A stretch of 64,000 nucleotides of DNA from contig JAUPFV010000001.1 of NCBI GenBank assembly GCA_036936605.1, forward strand, positions 76,341,910-76,405,909. The letters are read 5' to 3'. The first letter of the stretch is position 1. The number at the start of each line of letters is the position of its first letter. Under the pieces are notes generated by a model. That model was not told the DNA's origin. It was given only the letters and a program-made list of their open reading frames with translations, and ran no database searches. This DNA is from Limnanthes douglasii subsp. nivea (lineage: Eukaryota; Streptophyta; Magnoliopsida; Brassicales; Limnanthaceae). The translations under genes were made by a program, and so were the position numbers. Below are positions 22,888-32,418 of this stretch, piece by piece.

Positions 22888-23388
22888 GCCACCAAACCGA
22901 TCAGTTTTCCAGTGGAAAACCACCACGATAGACGACCAAAACCAGACCACAGCAGCCCCAGGCGGGAGGCCCAGCACCGGAGAGTAGAACGGCAGCCGCA
23001 AACAACTCAGGAACAGTAAAGAGACACCAGAGGAAGAAGAGAAATAAGGAAGAAATGAAAAAGGAGGAGTTTCTTGGGGGTCAAGAAATCATCCACCAAT
23101 CTTGGAGCGTCCTAACCGCTTTTTCGGTCCCCTTAATGAGTCCTGATCCTTTTTAAGTAATAAATGTTCTATTTGCCTAAAAAAAAATTCTTATTTATTT
23201 ATTAGAGTTTTAATTTGAACCCCAAAACGCTCCCAGTTCCCCCCTCTTTTCTCTGATCTGGAACCCTAATTCCGATCCCCATCGCCAAACTTTTCGGGTT
23301 TCTACCATCTCTGTTTCGGTACTGAGAAATATTCACTGTAAGATTGAGATTTAGGTTTTAGTCTTCATTAATCTTAGGAGGGCTTGAA

Positions 23389-24568
23389 ATGGATCTTCCT
23401 AAAGAGGTCGCTCATTACATCAAAGAATCAATTGATTACACGCTAGGACTTCCGGTCTCTGCTAAGACTCTGCAGCTGAAGCTTCAATATTCTGAGGAAA
23501 TGCAACGTCGTCTTCGGGATGAGTGTCAGCTTCTTCTTTCCAGACTGGAAGAGAAAGATCAGATGATTGAAGGCGCTAGGGCGGAATCGTGCATAAATGC
23601 TCAGGCATTGAAGAAGTTCGTGGGGGAAAATCAGAAATTGGCAGCTGAGTGCTCGAATTTGTTGGGTCAGTGCAAGAAATTGGAAAGAGAATGTTCTCTG
23701 TTCGAACGTGATCGTGATGCGTTGATGGATTTTGGAAACGAGGCAGATGAGAGGGCTAGGACTGCGGAAGCGAGGGCTAAGGAATTGGAGGAAGAGTTGG
23801 GGAAACTGTCTGAGAAATTGCAGTACTATAAAGATGCGTATGAAGCTCGTGGTGATTCTGTTATTACAGATGGCTGATTGCAAAAACAGCATTGTAGTTT
23901 GCACTGCTTAGTGCTTGCTTGCTATGTCAGACATATCAATGATTGACGAGCTATTTTCCTTTTCGAAGCAATTTTTCTTTAGGTTGAAAACATATATTTA
24001 CAGTGGTAATGTCTGGTGCATCTAGCAGACATGAGTTAGTTACTATTTTCTCTTAATTTGTCCTGAAGTTGTGTGAAAATAGTCTTTGAGCATATGAGGC
24101 ATGGCAGTAGCATTTAGGTTTTACTTGGGGATGACTACTTCTGAAGCAACTTTATCAGTTGGAGAATTTATGGATGGATGCTTATGGTTTCAGTATTATT
24201 TTGTTTAAATTAAAAAGATGGATTTATCTACGGAGCAGAACGAACACAGTGAAGATACTATACTTAGTTCAGTTATAGCTACACTGACTAGTTTAGATGA
24301 ACATATGTCTGGCCGTGCATTCCTGGAGGCAAATTGTGAGCATGAATCATGTCAGAAACTGTTACACATGTGGGCTAGCGTGAAGCCTTCAACTCAAATG
24401 GTCTTGTCATTGGTTGCTGAAGTGAAGAAACTTGAAAAAGAAAAGGAACTGCTTAGGATTAATCTCTGTAAAGCTGAAGATGAGGTTGAAATGCTAGTTA
24501 AAGAAAACAGCACACTTTCTGAGGGGAACTATAAATTGTTGAGGCAGATAAAATTAACAACTAAAATG
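23389..24568 (+). pseudogene. Plant coiled-coil protein gene, 3'-truncated
   Basis: Exon 1 (ATG 23389 to about 23870) encodes MDLPKEVAHYIKESIDYTLG followed by a long heptad-rich, Glu/Lys/Leu/Arg-rich coiled coil (LEEKDQMIEGARAES, ERARTAEARAKELEEELGKL). A second coding block (about 24218-24568) begins DLSTEQNEHSEDTILSSVI and continues with VLSLVAEVKKLEKEKELL and a further coiled coil to LLRQIK. An intron of about 340 bp lies between. After LLRQIK the frame enters locally duplicated filler sequence and a GC-rich patch, so the C-terminus is lost. The 5' region (23201-23388) is CT-rich like a leader. The exact protein family is not recognised. LINE A lies directly upstream. Confidence 0.6.
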
Positions 24569-24627
24569 CAAGAACTTAACACATACTCTTTATTACACAA
24601 ATGCTAGTTAAAGAAAACAGCACACTT
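24491..24627. repeat. 27-bp direct repeat at the break of the coiled-coil gene
   Basis: The 27 bases at 24491-24517 (starting ATGCTAGTTAAAG) recur exactly at 24601-24627, offset 110 bp. A shorter phrase TTTATTACACAAA also occurs twice (about 24588 and 24635). Patchwork of this kind is typical of template-switching repair at a rearrangement breakpoint. It sits exactly where gene similarity ends. Confidence 0.8.
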
Positions 24628-24639
24628 AGCACACTTTAT

Positions 24640-25090
24640 TACACAAAATAGTAAAGCACAAACTGGAAATGCAACTTAAATCCTCGACTGAAGCTCGTTC
24701 CCGTTCCCCTGCCCGCCTGGACTCACCAGGCGCCTCCGGCAGGTGTTGGCGCAGCGCACGGCGGCGTACACCAGAACCACGAACAGAAACATCGCACCCT
24801 TTTATGCCGTGGAGAGTGGGAGTCGTGGGAGTCATGCTTTGCTTCTTGTGGTTCCTTGTTTCCAAATCACTCCTTTTATAGGAGTGATTTGGAGGAACCA
24901 CAAGTGGTGGCTGATTTGGGTTCCCATGGTGGCTGATTTGGGTTCCATGGTGTCTCTCCGGGAAAAAAAGAATAAAGAGGTTCCCGGAGGGATGTATCTT
25001 TTACGATACACACACCTTCAAACATATTTTTCTTCCCTTAAAACAAAAATTGCCCTTGTTTGTGCAATGCGTCTCTATATATAATGCCGG
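24640..25090. other. GC-rich patch with a strong hairpin, origin unknown
   Basis: Base composition changes abruptly to GC-rich (24680-24780). At 24847-24903 there is an inverted repeat: CTTGTGGTTCC and CCAAATCACTCC on the left mirror GGAGTGATTTGG and GGAACCACAAG on the right, around a TTTTATA loop. Just after it GGTGGCTGATTTGGGTTCC occurs twice in near-identical form (24905-24945). On the minus strand a small frame beginning MFLFVVLVYAAVRCANTC ends before an AATAAAG signal, which hints at the 3' end of a foreign transcript. I cannot identify the source. Confidence 0.5.
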
Positions 25091-25418
25091 TTAATTTTTC
25101 TTTTTGCAACTTGCTCCCTTTAATTACTAATTTATTATATTCACAATAATTTACTTTTAAATTTTTTATTTAATGCAAGTATACACTTTTTTTTTTAAAT
25201 AGTTTTAACCTTTCTTTAGAATCTAGATAGACCTTGATTGGTAAATTTACAACCGGTATGTGTAATTTTCTTGATTGGTAAAACTCTTTTTTAATATTGA
25301 TTCATTATTTTTAGTTGTTTTCAAATTCGATTAAAAAGAATTAACCTAAACGTATAAAAAGTTATTTATATTCTTATCTTACGTAAGATCCATAAAAAAT
25401 TGGGACGATAAAATCGAC
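25091..25418. other. Spacer, nothing recognised
   Basis: AT-rich, no coding signal. It precedes the 38-bp block shared with 45706-45743. Confidence 0.4.
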
Positions 25419-25629
25419 TTGGAACTATTTCGATAAAACCGCTAAATTGGTAGAATCGATTTCAAACCGAACTGATAAAACTGGTACAAAACCGAACCGA
25501 TACTAAATTGGTAGACGTCATCGTGCTTACTTTATCATTCTCGAACTATGGCTCTACTGTTGACAGCAAACTATGGCTGTGTTGTTGACAGTTGTTTGCG
25601 CTGTTACCCAGCAAACTGTTTTGTATTTG

Positions 25630-28600
25630 TTGTAGTCTCGTATCTTTGTATAACTTATTTCTCGTGTATAATATGTCTCACATCATGTATAATATGTATC
25701 GAATTTTTACATCAATGATAGTCTCGTATCTAGTTAATTTTTACACGACATTGGTAAAACACTAAATCTACGTCTTTATGATCCAAAACCAAATGACATA
25801 GTACTAATTCTACCAAAAACCAACCAGAAGCAGTCAACCAACCAAAGTACTGATAAAACGTCCAACTTCAATTGATCTCACGTGTTAACCAACCAAAACA
25901 CCAAGTGATCATCAGTCAACCAACCAGAACATCAAGTAATAAAACTAGTCAACCAGTCAGAACACCAACACCAAATCATTCTACCGGTCGACCAACAAGA
26001 GCACAAATACCATAAGCACACCAACCAAAACCATAACTAGTCAGCCCACAACCAGAATAACCCCAACCAGGATAACCCAAATGGTTAACCCCACAAAAGC
26101 GCAAAGAGAACAATCGCAATTTTCTATAACTAAAAATTACATACTTCAAATACTAAGATTGAGATAAGTAAGGAAGAAAATAATATCGAAACGATACAAT
26201 ATGCAAGAAGATGCAACCTTTTATGAACATATTGATAAGATGGAGACAACTACTATACTGCAAGCTATTATTGATGTTTTCTTGAATGAGATTGAGGCTA
26301 ATGTTGTCTTGGAAGCTACTACTACTGCTACTCTGGATGGCATTCGTGTTTTGAAGTTACTACTTCCCTAGATGTTGTTATTATTATAAAAGAGAGAGAA
26401 CGTGTGTGGTTCAATTTTATAAAGATGTAAGTGGATCTTAATTAGATTAATATTAAAATTTTAATATATTTTGTGTTATCTTATCATATATTGTATGGTT
26501 GTAAAACACTGGAGTACAAGGTTATAATACAGTAAATTTCAATTTACCTGAATCACATGTTGTTTTTCATTTGACTCGCATGTTTTTTTTTTCATTTAGC
26601 TTCAATGATTTTATAATAAGTGGTCTCGCGTATATCTTTCATATATAACATATCTCATATATATTTTAATGAGACATGTCGATGTATTGCAACTTTCATT
26701 TATATATAATACATCTCGTATCTTTGTTATATGTATAACAGGTCTCGCATCTATCTCAATGAAACATATCAATGTCTCGGATTTATCCTTCATATATAAT
26801 TGTTCTCGCATAATTAGTTCATATATAACTGGTCTCGCCAGTATATTATATACACCTCGCATATTAATAGACACTTGTCTAGTATCTTTCAGAAAAATAT
26901 AAAGTACAAGTGCAAGATAGTTATGAATGACCAACCTTTGATGAAACACGGTATAAGATACAAGAGGTGGTTGAAACTTATTGTGAAATAGATATTGATA
27001 CAAACCAATTGATTGAAATCAAGGCTTACCACAAACTAGCTAAGATACAAAATGGAGAAAAATAGAAAAAATTAATATTATGATATAACCCAACATCATT
27101 TGCAATGATGCCAATAAATATCTATGTAAGTGATAACATGGAAGTACGAAACAAAGACGAGTTGGACTACAAGGTAAAAGTGAACATGTATCACATGTTT
27201 CATGCCTTTATCAGTTTTATATACCTTTATAATACAGGTCTCGCGTTGTAAAATAATCTGGTCTCGCATGATTTAAATTTTAACATTGCTCAATATTGCT
27301 TCTTGTATAACATGTCCCCTACTTGTCTTTTGTTGGGTTATTGACGCTTGGATTTATAAGAAACTTAAAGACGAGGATTTTAGAGTACCAACCCAAGGTT
27401 TTAATGGTAAATTATCAAATACATGTCATACGATAATATTTTTTGGTCATATAGTGGTAAGTATGACTACAGTTAGATATTTATTATTAAACATAACCTT
27501 TTTTAATCCTTTATCTTAATACAGACTTCACTCACAAGTAAGGCCAATGTAATAAACATATTTGACGATGTATTTATCAATATGTCATACAACACATATT
27601 ATGTGTTGATTCTAATTTTCACCATCTAGAAAGATACAATGAACCATTAGATATTGTTGATCATAGACCTTGAAAATGGAGTAACAACAAACTATAATCC
27701 ATTGTTTCCTTATACTAAATATATACCATGCATAATAAGAAAAACTGATGCACCACTAGTAAGTATTAAAATTCTCGCATTGTAACATTTTTTAGTCTTG
27801 TATGTTGCACGTATCACATCTTCAATGTGTATTTTGATTTTCACATGTATTGCGTAGTTCATATCTTGAAGGTTTTGTATGTATGTATTATAGGGGTCTC
27901 ACATAGTTTCTTGCAATTAGTCTCGCTTATTTCCTTGTAACTAGTCTCGTCTCTTTCCTTGTAACTGGTCTCACCTCTTTCCTTGTAACTAGCATTTCCT
28001 CTTTCATCGCATTCCTTTATAGTCTTGAAGGTGGTATGAATCTCATATTGTAATATTACTTAGTATCCTATTGTTACATTACAAGTCTTGCGTTGCCTCC
28101 ATATTGCATGTTGTATTTTTTATTGTCTGGTCTCACACCTATCGATATTTATGTTTATTTTAACATTTTTTATAGTTACAGTAACCCATGAAAAAAAAGT
28201 TCATACAAAAAACTAAAAATATAGGATAATTTCATGCAGAGATATCCCACAACAAAAACCAATAATAGTCGACTATAGTGTTATGTTTGCGAATAAAAAA
28301 TAGACTTCATCGAGAATGGTATTATTTCAAAGCAATACGATGAAAACATGTATACGTTGAGGAGAGAAGAAATGTTTTATCGTTTCCTTAATGATGACAA
28401 ACAAAAAAAATTGGAATATCAAAATAAGAGTAATTTCTGATGTGATTTTTGTAAGTAAGAATTGAAGTATTTGGTACACTTCAGTATTTTGTAAGTAAGC
28501 AAATAGAATATTTTTGTAACTTAAACTAACTCTTGTATGTGTCTCACATATTGTATAAGGATTAGTTTTGCATATAGTATTTGCTCAAGTATCGCATGTA

Positions 28601-28800
28601 ATAATTGTAATACCCTCGTTTGTATTTGTTACAGTCTCGTATCTTATTTGCTCCAATCTCAAATGTTTTAATTGCAATAGTCTCACATGTTGTAGTTGCA
28701 TTAGTCTCATGTGTATTGTTTGTTCCAGTATCGTATATAGTAATAGCAATAGTCTCACATATATATTTTTCATTTGTTACAATCTCGCATCGCACCTTAA
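25630..28800. repeat. Interspersed GTCTCGCATCTA-type words in MULE copy 2
   Basis: Words such as GTCTCGCAT, GTCTCGTATCT, GGTCTCGCGT, ATGTCTCACAT and AACTGGTCTCAC recur every 20-40 bp in the non-coding intervals and are rare or absent in the recognisable exon remains at 27086-27173, 27330-27430, 27560-27760 and 28225-28440. The word is the reverse complement of that in the array at 2893-3705. Confidence 0.75.
27086..28442 (+). pseudogene. Dead ULP1 (C48-like) peptidase of MULE copy 2
   Basis: Exon by exon it parallels the peptidase at 50.0-50.9 kb. An exon ending GACTACAAG (27086-27173) precedes VIDAWIYKKLKDEDFRV (27330-27385). Then MNH, a stop, and ILLIIDLENGVTTNYNPLFPY (27652-27720) keep the catalytic His and show Asn where the catalytic Asp of Ulp1 proteases is expected. 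The last exon (28230-28442) shows RDIPQQKPIIVDYSVMF, where the expected DCG nucleophile motif has become DYS, so the cysteine is lost. A frameshift leads to DFIENGIISKQYDENMYTL and EEMFYRFLNDD. It is inactive. Confidence 0.75.
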
Positions 28801-28971
28801 CCATATAACTAGTGTACCATAAAACTACATGTGTAGTGTTTCTATAGCATTCCTGCATGTTCCTCTCATAGTTCTATTTCGATCTGCTGAAACTACATGG
28901 TTGGAATTTCTTAGGTGATTTCTAGGGCTGTTAGTGGGCTACTAAACCTTGTAACCCGCTCGTGCACCACC

Positions 28972-29720
28972 TGATAGTGTTATCTAATGGGGTCATAAAT
29001 ATCAGGGGTTATTTCTTTGAGATTGTCGGATTTATTTGAAGGTGATTTTTGACCATTAGGAAAAATACACTTTTACCTTTTGACTTAGCTATCCTTAAGA
29101 AAATATATTTAATGCTTTCTTACTTATTATTTTTTCGGAAATAGATGATTAAATAATGGTTAATGAGATTTTTTGGTCTTTGGGCTTGGCTCATAATCAT
29201 GACCCAACCTGTTTGGCCTATTGATCTAAAGTCAGTCTATAAAGGCTCCGAAGAACAACATTAAAGAACGTTAAACTTTCTCTCTCTAAACATTAAATAT
29301 AGCATCTCAATTATCTTTATACATCATATCTTACAGTTATTGCACCACCATTAAATTACTTAAATACTTTTTGAACTGATGTAAACAGTATCAGATTGGC
29401 GACTATAGTGGGAGTTAGGTGCCCGGATATAGAAATCTAAAACTTGAAGTAAGAAGTTTGCCTTCAAAGTTTTTTAGAACATGGATCATGAAATACAGAC
29501 ATACCCTCATCTTGAGAATGAAGAGGTTAAAGTCAAAGAGGAGCATGTACACACATCTCATGTAAATAATAAGACTGAAGAAATGATTCGCATGCAAGAG
29601 GAGCGAGATCAATTGTGCAAACAAAATTGAGGCTTTGAGAGCCCAAAGACAGAGTGAGAAGAATCTAGAGGGGAAGATCTATCAAGGTATTCAAAATCTG
29701 ATGGGCCATATGATAATCTC
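28972..29720 (+). mobile_element. Relic of a Ty3/gypsy-like LTR with leader
   Basis: A candidate LTR runs from TGATAGTG (28972) to AGTATCA (29393) with a TATA-like CTATAAAGG near 29238 and a CT-rich leader. It is followed by TTGGCGACTATAGTGGGAG (about 29396), which resembles the primer-binding region of the Tat element here (TTGGCGCCGTCTGTGGGA). A short frame from ATG 29480 (MDHEIQTYPHLENEEVKVKE) may be the start of a gag; it breaks at about 29628. No polymerase follows because an older copia fragment abuts it. Boundaries are inferred from the TGAT/ATCA ends. Confidence 0.45.
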
Positions 29721-29849
29721 CAATATGTTTTTTTCAAAATGGTGCCAGGATGACTAGTCTCTTAAATCCTACGAAGAATATAAAAAAAACATCAAACTAA
29801 ACATTATTACAGCGCTTCGTAGTCTACTGAGGGCTCTATACAATCATGG

Positions 29850-30850
29850 AAATATTGTGATTATTAACAGTACATAATAAATAAAAATTATCTTCTTTTA
29901 TCAAACATTCATTTCCAACAATCACATTATTTAAAGAGAGTGTAAAAATGTTTTTTCCCATAAGACAAGAATATCCCTACAAGTTTAAAACAGGAAAAAA
30001 AATCAAATTCCTCCAATATATGGGAAGAAACATAACAGTTTTTGAATATAAAACATGTGTGGTGGAAAGTTCTAAATGTAGATAGTAAATCACCAAAACT
30101 TGGTATGAGCTCCCGTCTGTTGTGAAGATTGATCTTTCATCATCATTTAGTATCCTGCTCTTTGGTGTACCTTGTAAAAACATAAATACATGAGTTGTTG
30201 CAATCAAATCAACCCACCAAATATTAATTTTCACACAAATAATATTAATTTCCAAAACTAAAGAAGTTGTGAGAGTATATTTTTTTAACATGTAAGCCCA
30301 GCGTTTCTCACAATTGTTTTCTTTGCAGAAAAAATAATGACTAGTGGTCGATTCCTCATGCTTTTTCTTCTTTACCTGGCTTTGACTTATACTTTTCCAT
30401 TAGCCTTCCTCTTATACTCCATTCTTTTTGAAAATTCTATCATATTAATTTCACGCATTCTAAATTTAAGTTTCTCTTTCTCATATGTAGGGTGGGAAAT
30501 CAACTTATTGATATTACACTTTTCTGCATACAGTTATAGGTGGACTATAAATACTTAAAATCCCTTGGTAATTATGGAAATATGAATCATACCACACACT
30601 CCTCATAAAGGTCTACCATGATTTCCTTCAACATTTTCCCAAAGGCAGATATTTCAAGAATATGCTCACAAATTTTCCCTCTGTAATTGTACTTTTTAGT
30701 AGAAACCTCGTTTATAAGGTGCTGCATATCTACCTTTTTGTTGTTGGCAAAGACTTTCTCGACTTCTATAAGAAAGATCGTAGTTATAATAACATTGTTC
30801 GGGACAGCCCCGCAAAGTGCTACTGGGAATCCCTATAACATAAGACCCAT
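29850..30850 (-). pseudogene. Ty1/copia gag-protease fragment
   Basis: Read on the minus strand from 30780 downwards, the peptide KKYNYRGKICEHILEIS resembles the UBN2-type copia Gag region. It is followed by LPRDFKYL, a stop, and STYNCMQKSVIS, then a degenerate zinc knuckle (HYFFCKENNCEKRW) near 30335. The protease-like segment (30291-29977) shows INIWWVDLIATTHVFMFLQG, where the normal aspartic-protease DSG is DLI, and WRNLIFFPVL. Weak similarity continues to about 29850 (CLMGKNIFTLSLNN). Many stops are present and integrase and RT are not seen. This is an old fragment. Confidence 0.6.
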
Positions 30851-31560
30851 GCATAACTTATTTGACTTCTCTTATTTTTTAATCTCCTTAGTTTCTTCCG
30901 GTGTACTTTCCAGACTAACAAAAAAGGGTCTGGGGTGGGGTCATAGGATCGCCGTACTTATGTATAAATAGATACATCAGTTTATCTTTTTTCCATAAGG
31001 TAAAACCAGAATAATCTAACACGGATGTACGATTTTCCAAAATTAGGTAACCCAAGCACTAGAAAAAAAACAAATAACACACAAAACACATTTAGATTCA
31101 TGACATATAACTAAATAACACGCACTAAAATGGTATCATACTAAGATGCATTGTGTAAAGTTTGAGTAAAATACCATGACCATATTTTTAAATTTTCTAA
31201 ATAGTAGTGAAACCTTCAGGGCTGATTTTACTTAAATTAAAATAATCATAATTTAATTTTCTTAGGTATCCGTGAAACCTATTAAGGGCTGATTTCACCT
31301 ACTTAAAATTAAAAAATTGCATGGATGAATCTAATTTTTCTAAGTATCGGTGCAATCTTTCGGACGATCGATTTTACATACTTAGAATTAAATACACTAC
31401 AAATACCATTTTCTGTAAAAAAAAATGTTGTCCACGATAACTTTAAATCCAAACCTTAACCTTCCGGATGACCGATAATAACTTAATTTATATTAATCCT
31501 CAAACATTTCAAAGCCTAGAACCCTCAAATATATTAATTTTGACCTTATAATGGATGATT
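30851..31560. other. Spacer flanking the Tat insertion
   Basis: No gene. A diverged phrase (CGTGAAACCTATTAAGGGCTG, then TGCAATCTTTCGGACGATCG) repeats about every 60-90 bp between 31205 and 31480, a weak tandem repeat. The last five bases before the element, AAATT (31561-31565), are the target-site duplication. Confidence 0.45.
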
Positions 31561-31565
31561 AAATT

Positions 31566-31894
31566 TGATGAGTGAATAATTGTTTGGGGAATATACTTAG
31601 GATCTTTTTGCTAGATGTGTCTAGAGAGAGAAAGTGTAGAGAGATAAAGGTATAGATTCAGAGAAAATATTATTCAATGCCTTTTTTAGGCAAGTGGGTC
31701 ACCCTTTTATACTAAAATAAGGAGTACCCATTTAAGCTCTTAGTGGGCCGTTCATATATTAATGAGGCCCCTCTACTATTTTTATCTTTACACATTGGTC
31801 CCTGATTGACTCTGAATACTCTTTAATTACATCAAATATTCATTCATTGTGTTTTTACCCCTCTCATTGAGATCGGCGAATTCCGCCCTTATCA
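31566..31894 (-). repeat. 3' LTR of the Tat element
   Basis: 329 bp with ends TGATGAGTG and CCTTATCA. It matches the other LTR except A at 31838. On the minus strand it contains TATAAAAGGG (about 31705-31713). The CT-rich leader corresponds to the plus-strand TCTAGAGAGAGAAAGTG at about 31619. Confidence 0.97.
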
Positions 31895-31908
31895 GTAGCC
31901 CCCCAGTC
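31895..31908 (-). other. Polypurine tract of the Tat element
   Basis: Read on the minus strand, ACTGGGGGGCTAC directly precedes the 3' LTR start TGATAAGG. This is the expected site for plus-strand priming. Confidence 0.8.
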
Positions 31909-32295
31909 TTCGGGAGCTTCGTGAGCGGAGACTTGTGAAAAAGCCATCGCCACTCGTCCGATCTCCTATCCGGCTTCGGGCTCTGCAAGTTCTGACTGCC
32001 CGACGCTCGAGGCTTCCTCACTGGCGATACTCCCGCGCCTCCTACTTCTGTTCTGCTGGGATTTTCATCCCGGGCCTCTTGTGATGGGCCTATCTTTCTT
32101 TCCGATTTCGGTGGTGTCGGCCCATATCGTCGATGGGTTTGTGATGAGTTGCTTATGTCAGCCCGTGTCAGTCAGTGGTCGACACGCGTCCTTGGCTAAC
32201 GGGTCACCCCTCTGTCAGACTAGGCTCCTAGTGAGACTCTTCATCTTCCCGCTGTCTTTCCGTCGATTGGTATCCCCCGATCCTTCAACCCAGCC

Positions 32296-32303
32296 TATAA
32301 ATA
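32296..32303 (+). promoter_or_regulatory. TATA box for the antisense additional ORF
   Basis: TATAAATA in the context CAGCCTATAAATACCCC lies 116 nt upstream of the ATG at 32419, on the strand opposite to gag-pol. The leader contains TTCTAGAGAGAGAAA twice (about 32334 and 32365). A related TCTAGAGAGAGAAAGTG lies in the LTRs in the same orientation. Confidence 0.65.
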
Positions 32304-32418
32304 CCCCAAGGTTCTCAGTGTCTCTCAGAGGCATTCTAGAGAGAGAAAACGCTGTCCGACCATTTCTAGAGAGAGAAAGAGCTCGTTCGACCCTACTTCG
32401 TTCTAGTATGTTCGTTGC

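Larger units (their letters stand above)
20861..23142 (-). mobile_element. LINE B, internally deleted L1-like element nested in LINE A
   Basis: It lies on the minus strand, between two copies of CTGATCCTTTTT. The 5' end is near 23142 and the short poly(A) tail near 20861-20864. It contains a complete ORF1, only the first ten codons or so of ORF2 (21625 down to about 21594: MIKFLSWNAR), then non-LINE sequence that includes a SNAP50-like fragment, then a 3' UTR (about 21190-20865) of the same general composition as that of LINE C. Length is 2.3 kb against about 6 kb for LINE A. It cannot move on its own. Confidence 0.85.
15128..23187 (+). mobile_element. L1-like LINE A, interrupted by nested LINE B
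   Basis: A full-length plant L1-type element with ORF1 and ORF2. The 13-bp direct repeat TTCTTATTTATTT lies at 15115-15127 and at 23188-23200, directly after an A9 tail (23179-23187), as expected for target-primed reverse transcription. The element continues from its 3' UTR at 20860 to 23155 across the nested LINE B, whose own target-site duplication allows the join to be read. ORF2 carries four in-frame stops, so this copy cannot retrotranspose. The insertion lies about 200 bp upstream of the ATG of the coiled-coil gene at 23389. Confidence 0.9.
25419..28840 (+). mobile_element. Decayed ULP1-carrying MULE (copy 2)
   Basis: Exon remains of a ULP1-type peptidase alternate with non-coding stretches full of GTCTCGCATCTA-like words (25630-25750, 26540-26880, 27230-27270, 27765-28160, 28530-28800). 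The layout mirrors the better preserved copy at 45.7-56 kb. Shared are the 38-bp block at the left end (25419-25456), the donor block GATGTAAGTGGATCTT (26424-26439), the exon end GACTACAAG before GTAAAA (27174), and the peptidase exons. A 57-codon open stretch at 26201-26371 may be an N-terminal exon remnant. No transposase was found on this copy; the right side is cut by LTR-element relics from 28972. The element borders are estimates. Confidence 0.6.

Noticed and set aside
24626..24901. Virus-derived insert in the GC-rich patch
   Set aside because: A hairpin and a small ORF near a poly(A) signal were suggestive, but no replication or coat-protein motif or known origin sequence is present.
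28568..28858. Open frames on both strands at 28.6-28.8 kb
   Set aside because: They are created by GTCTCGCAT-type repeats and have no domain.
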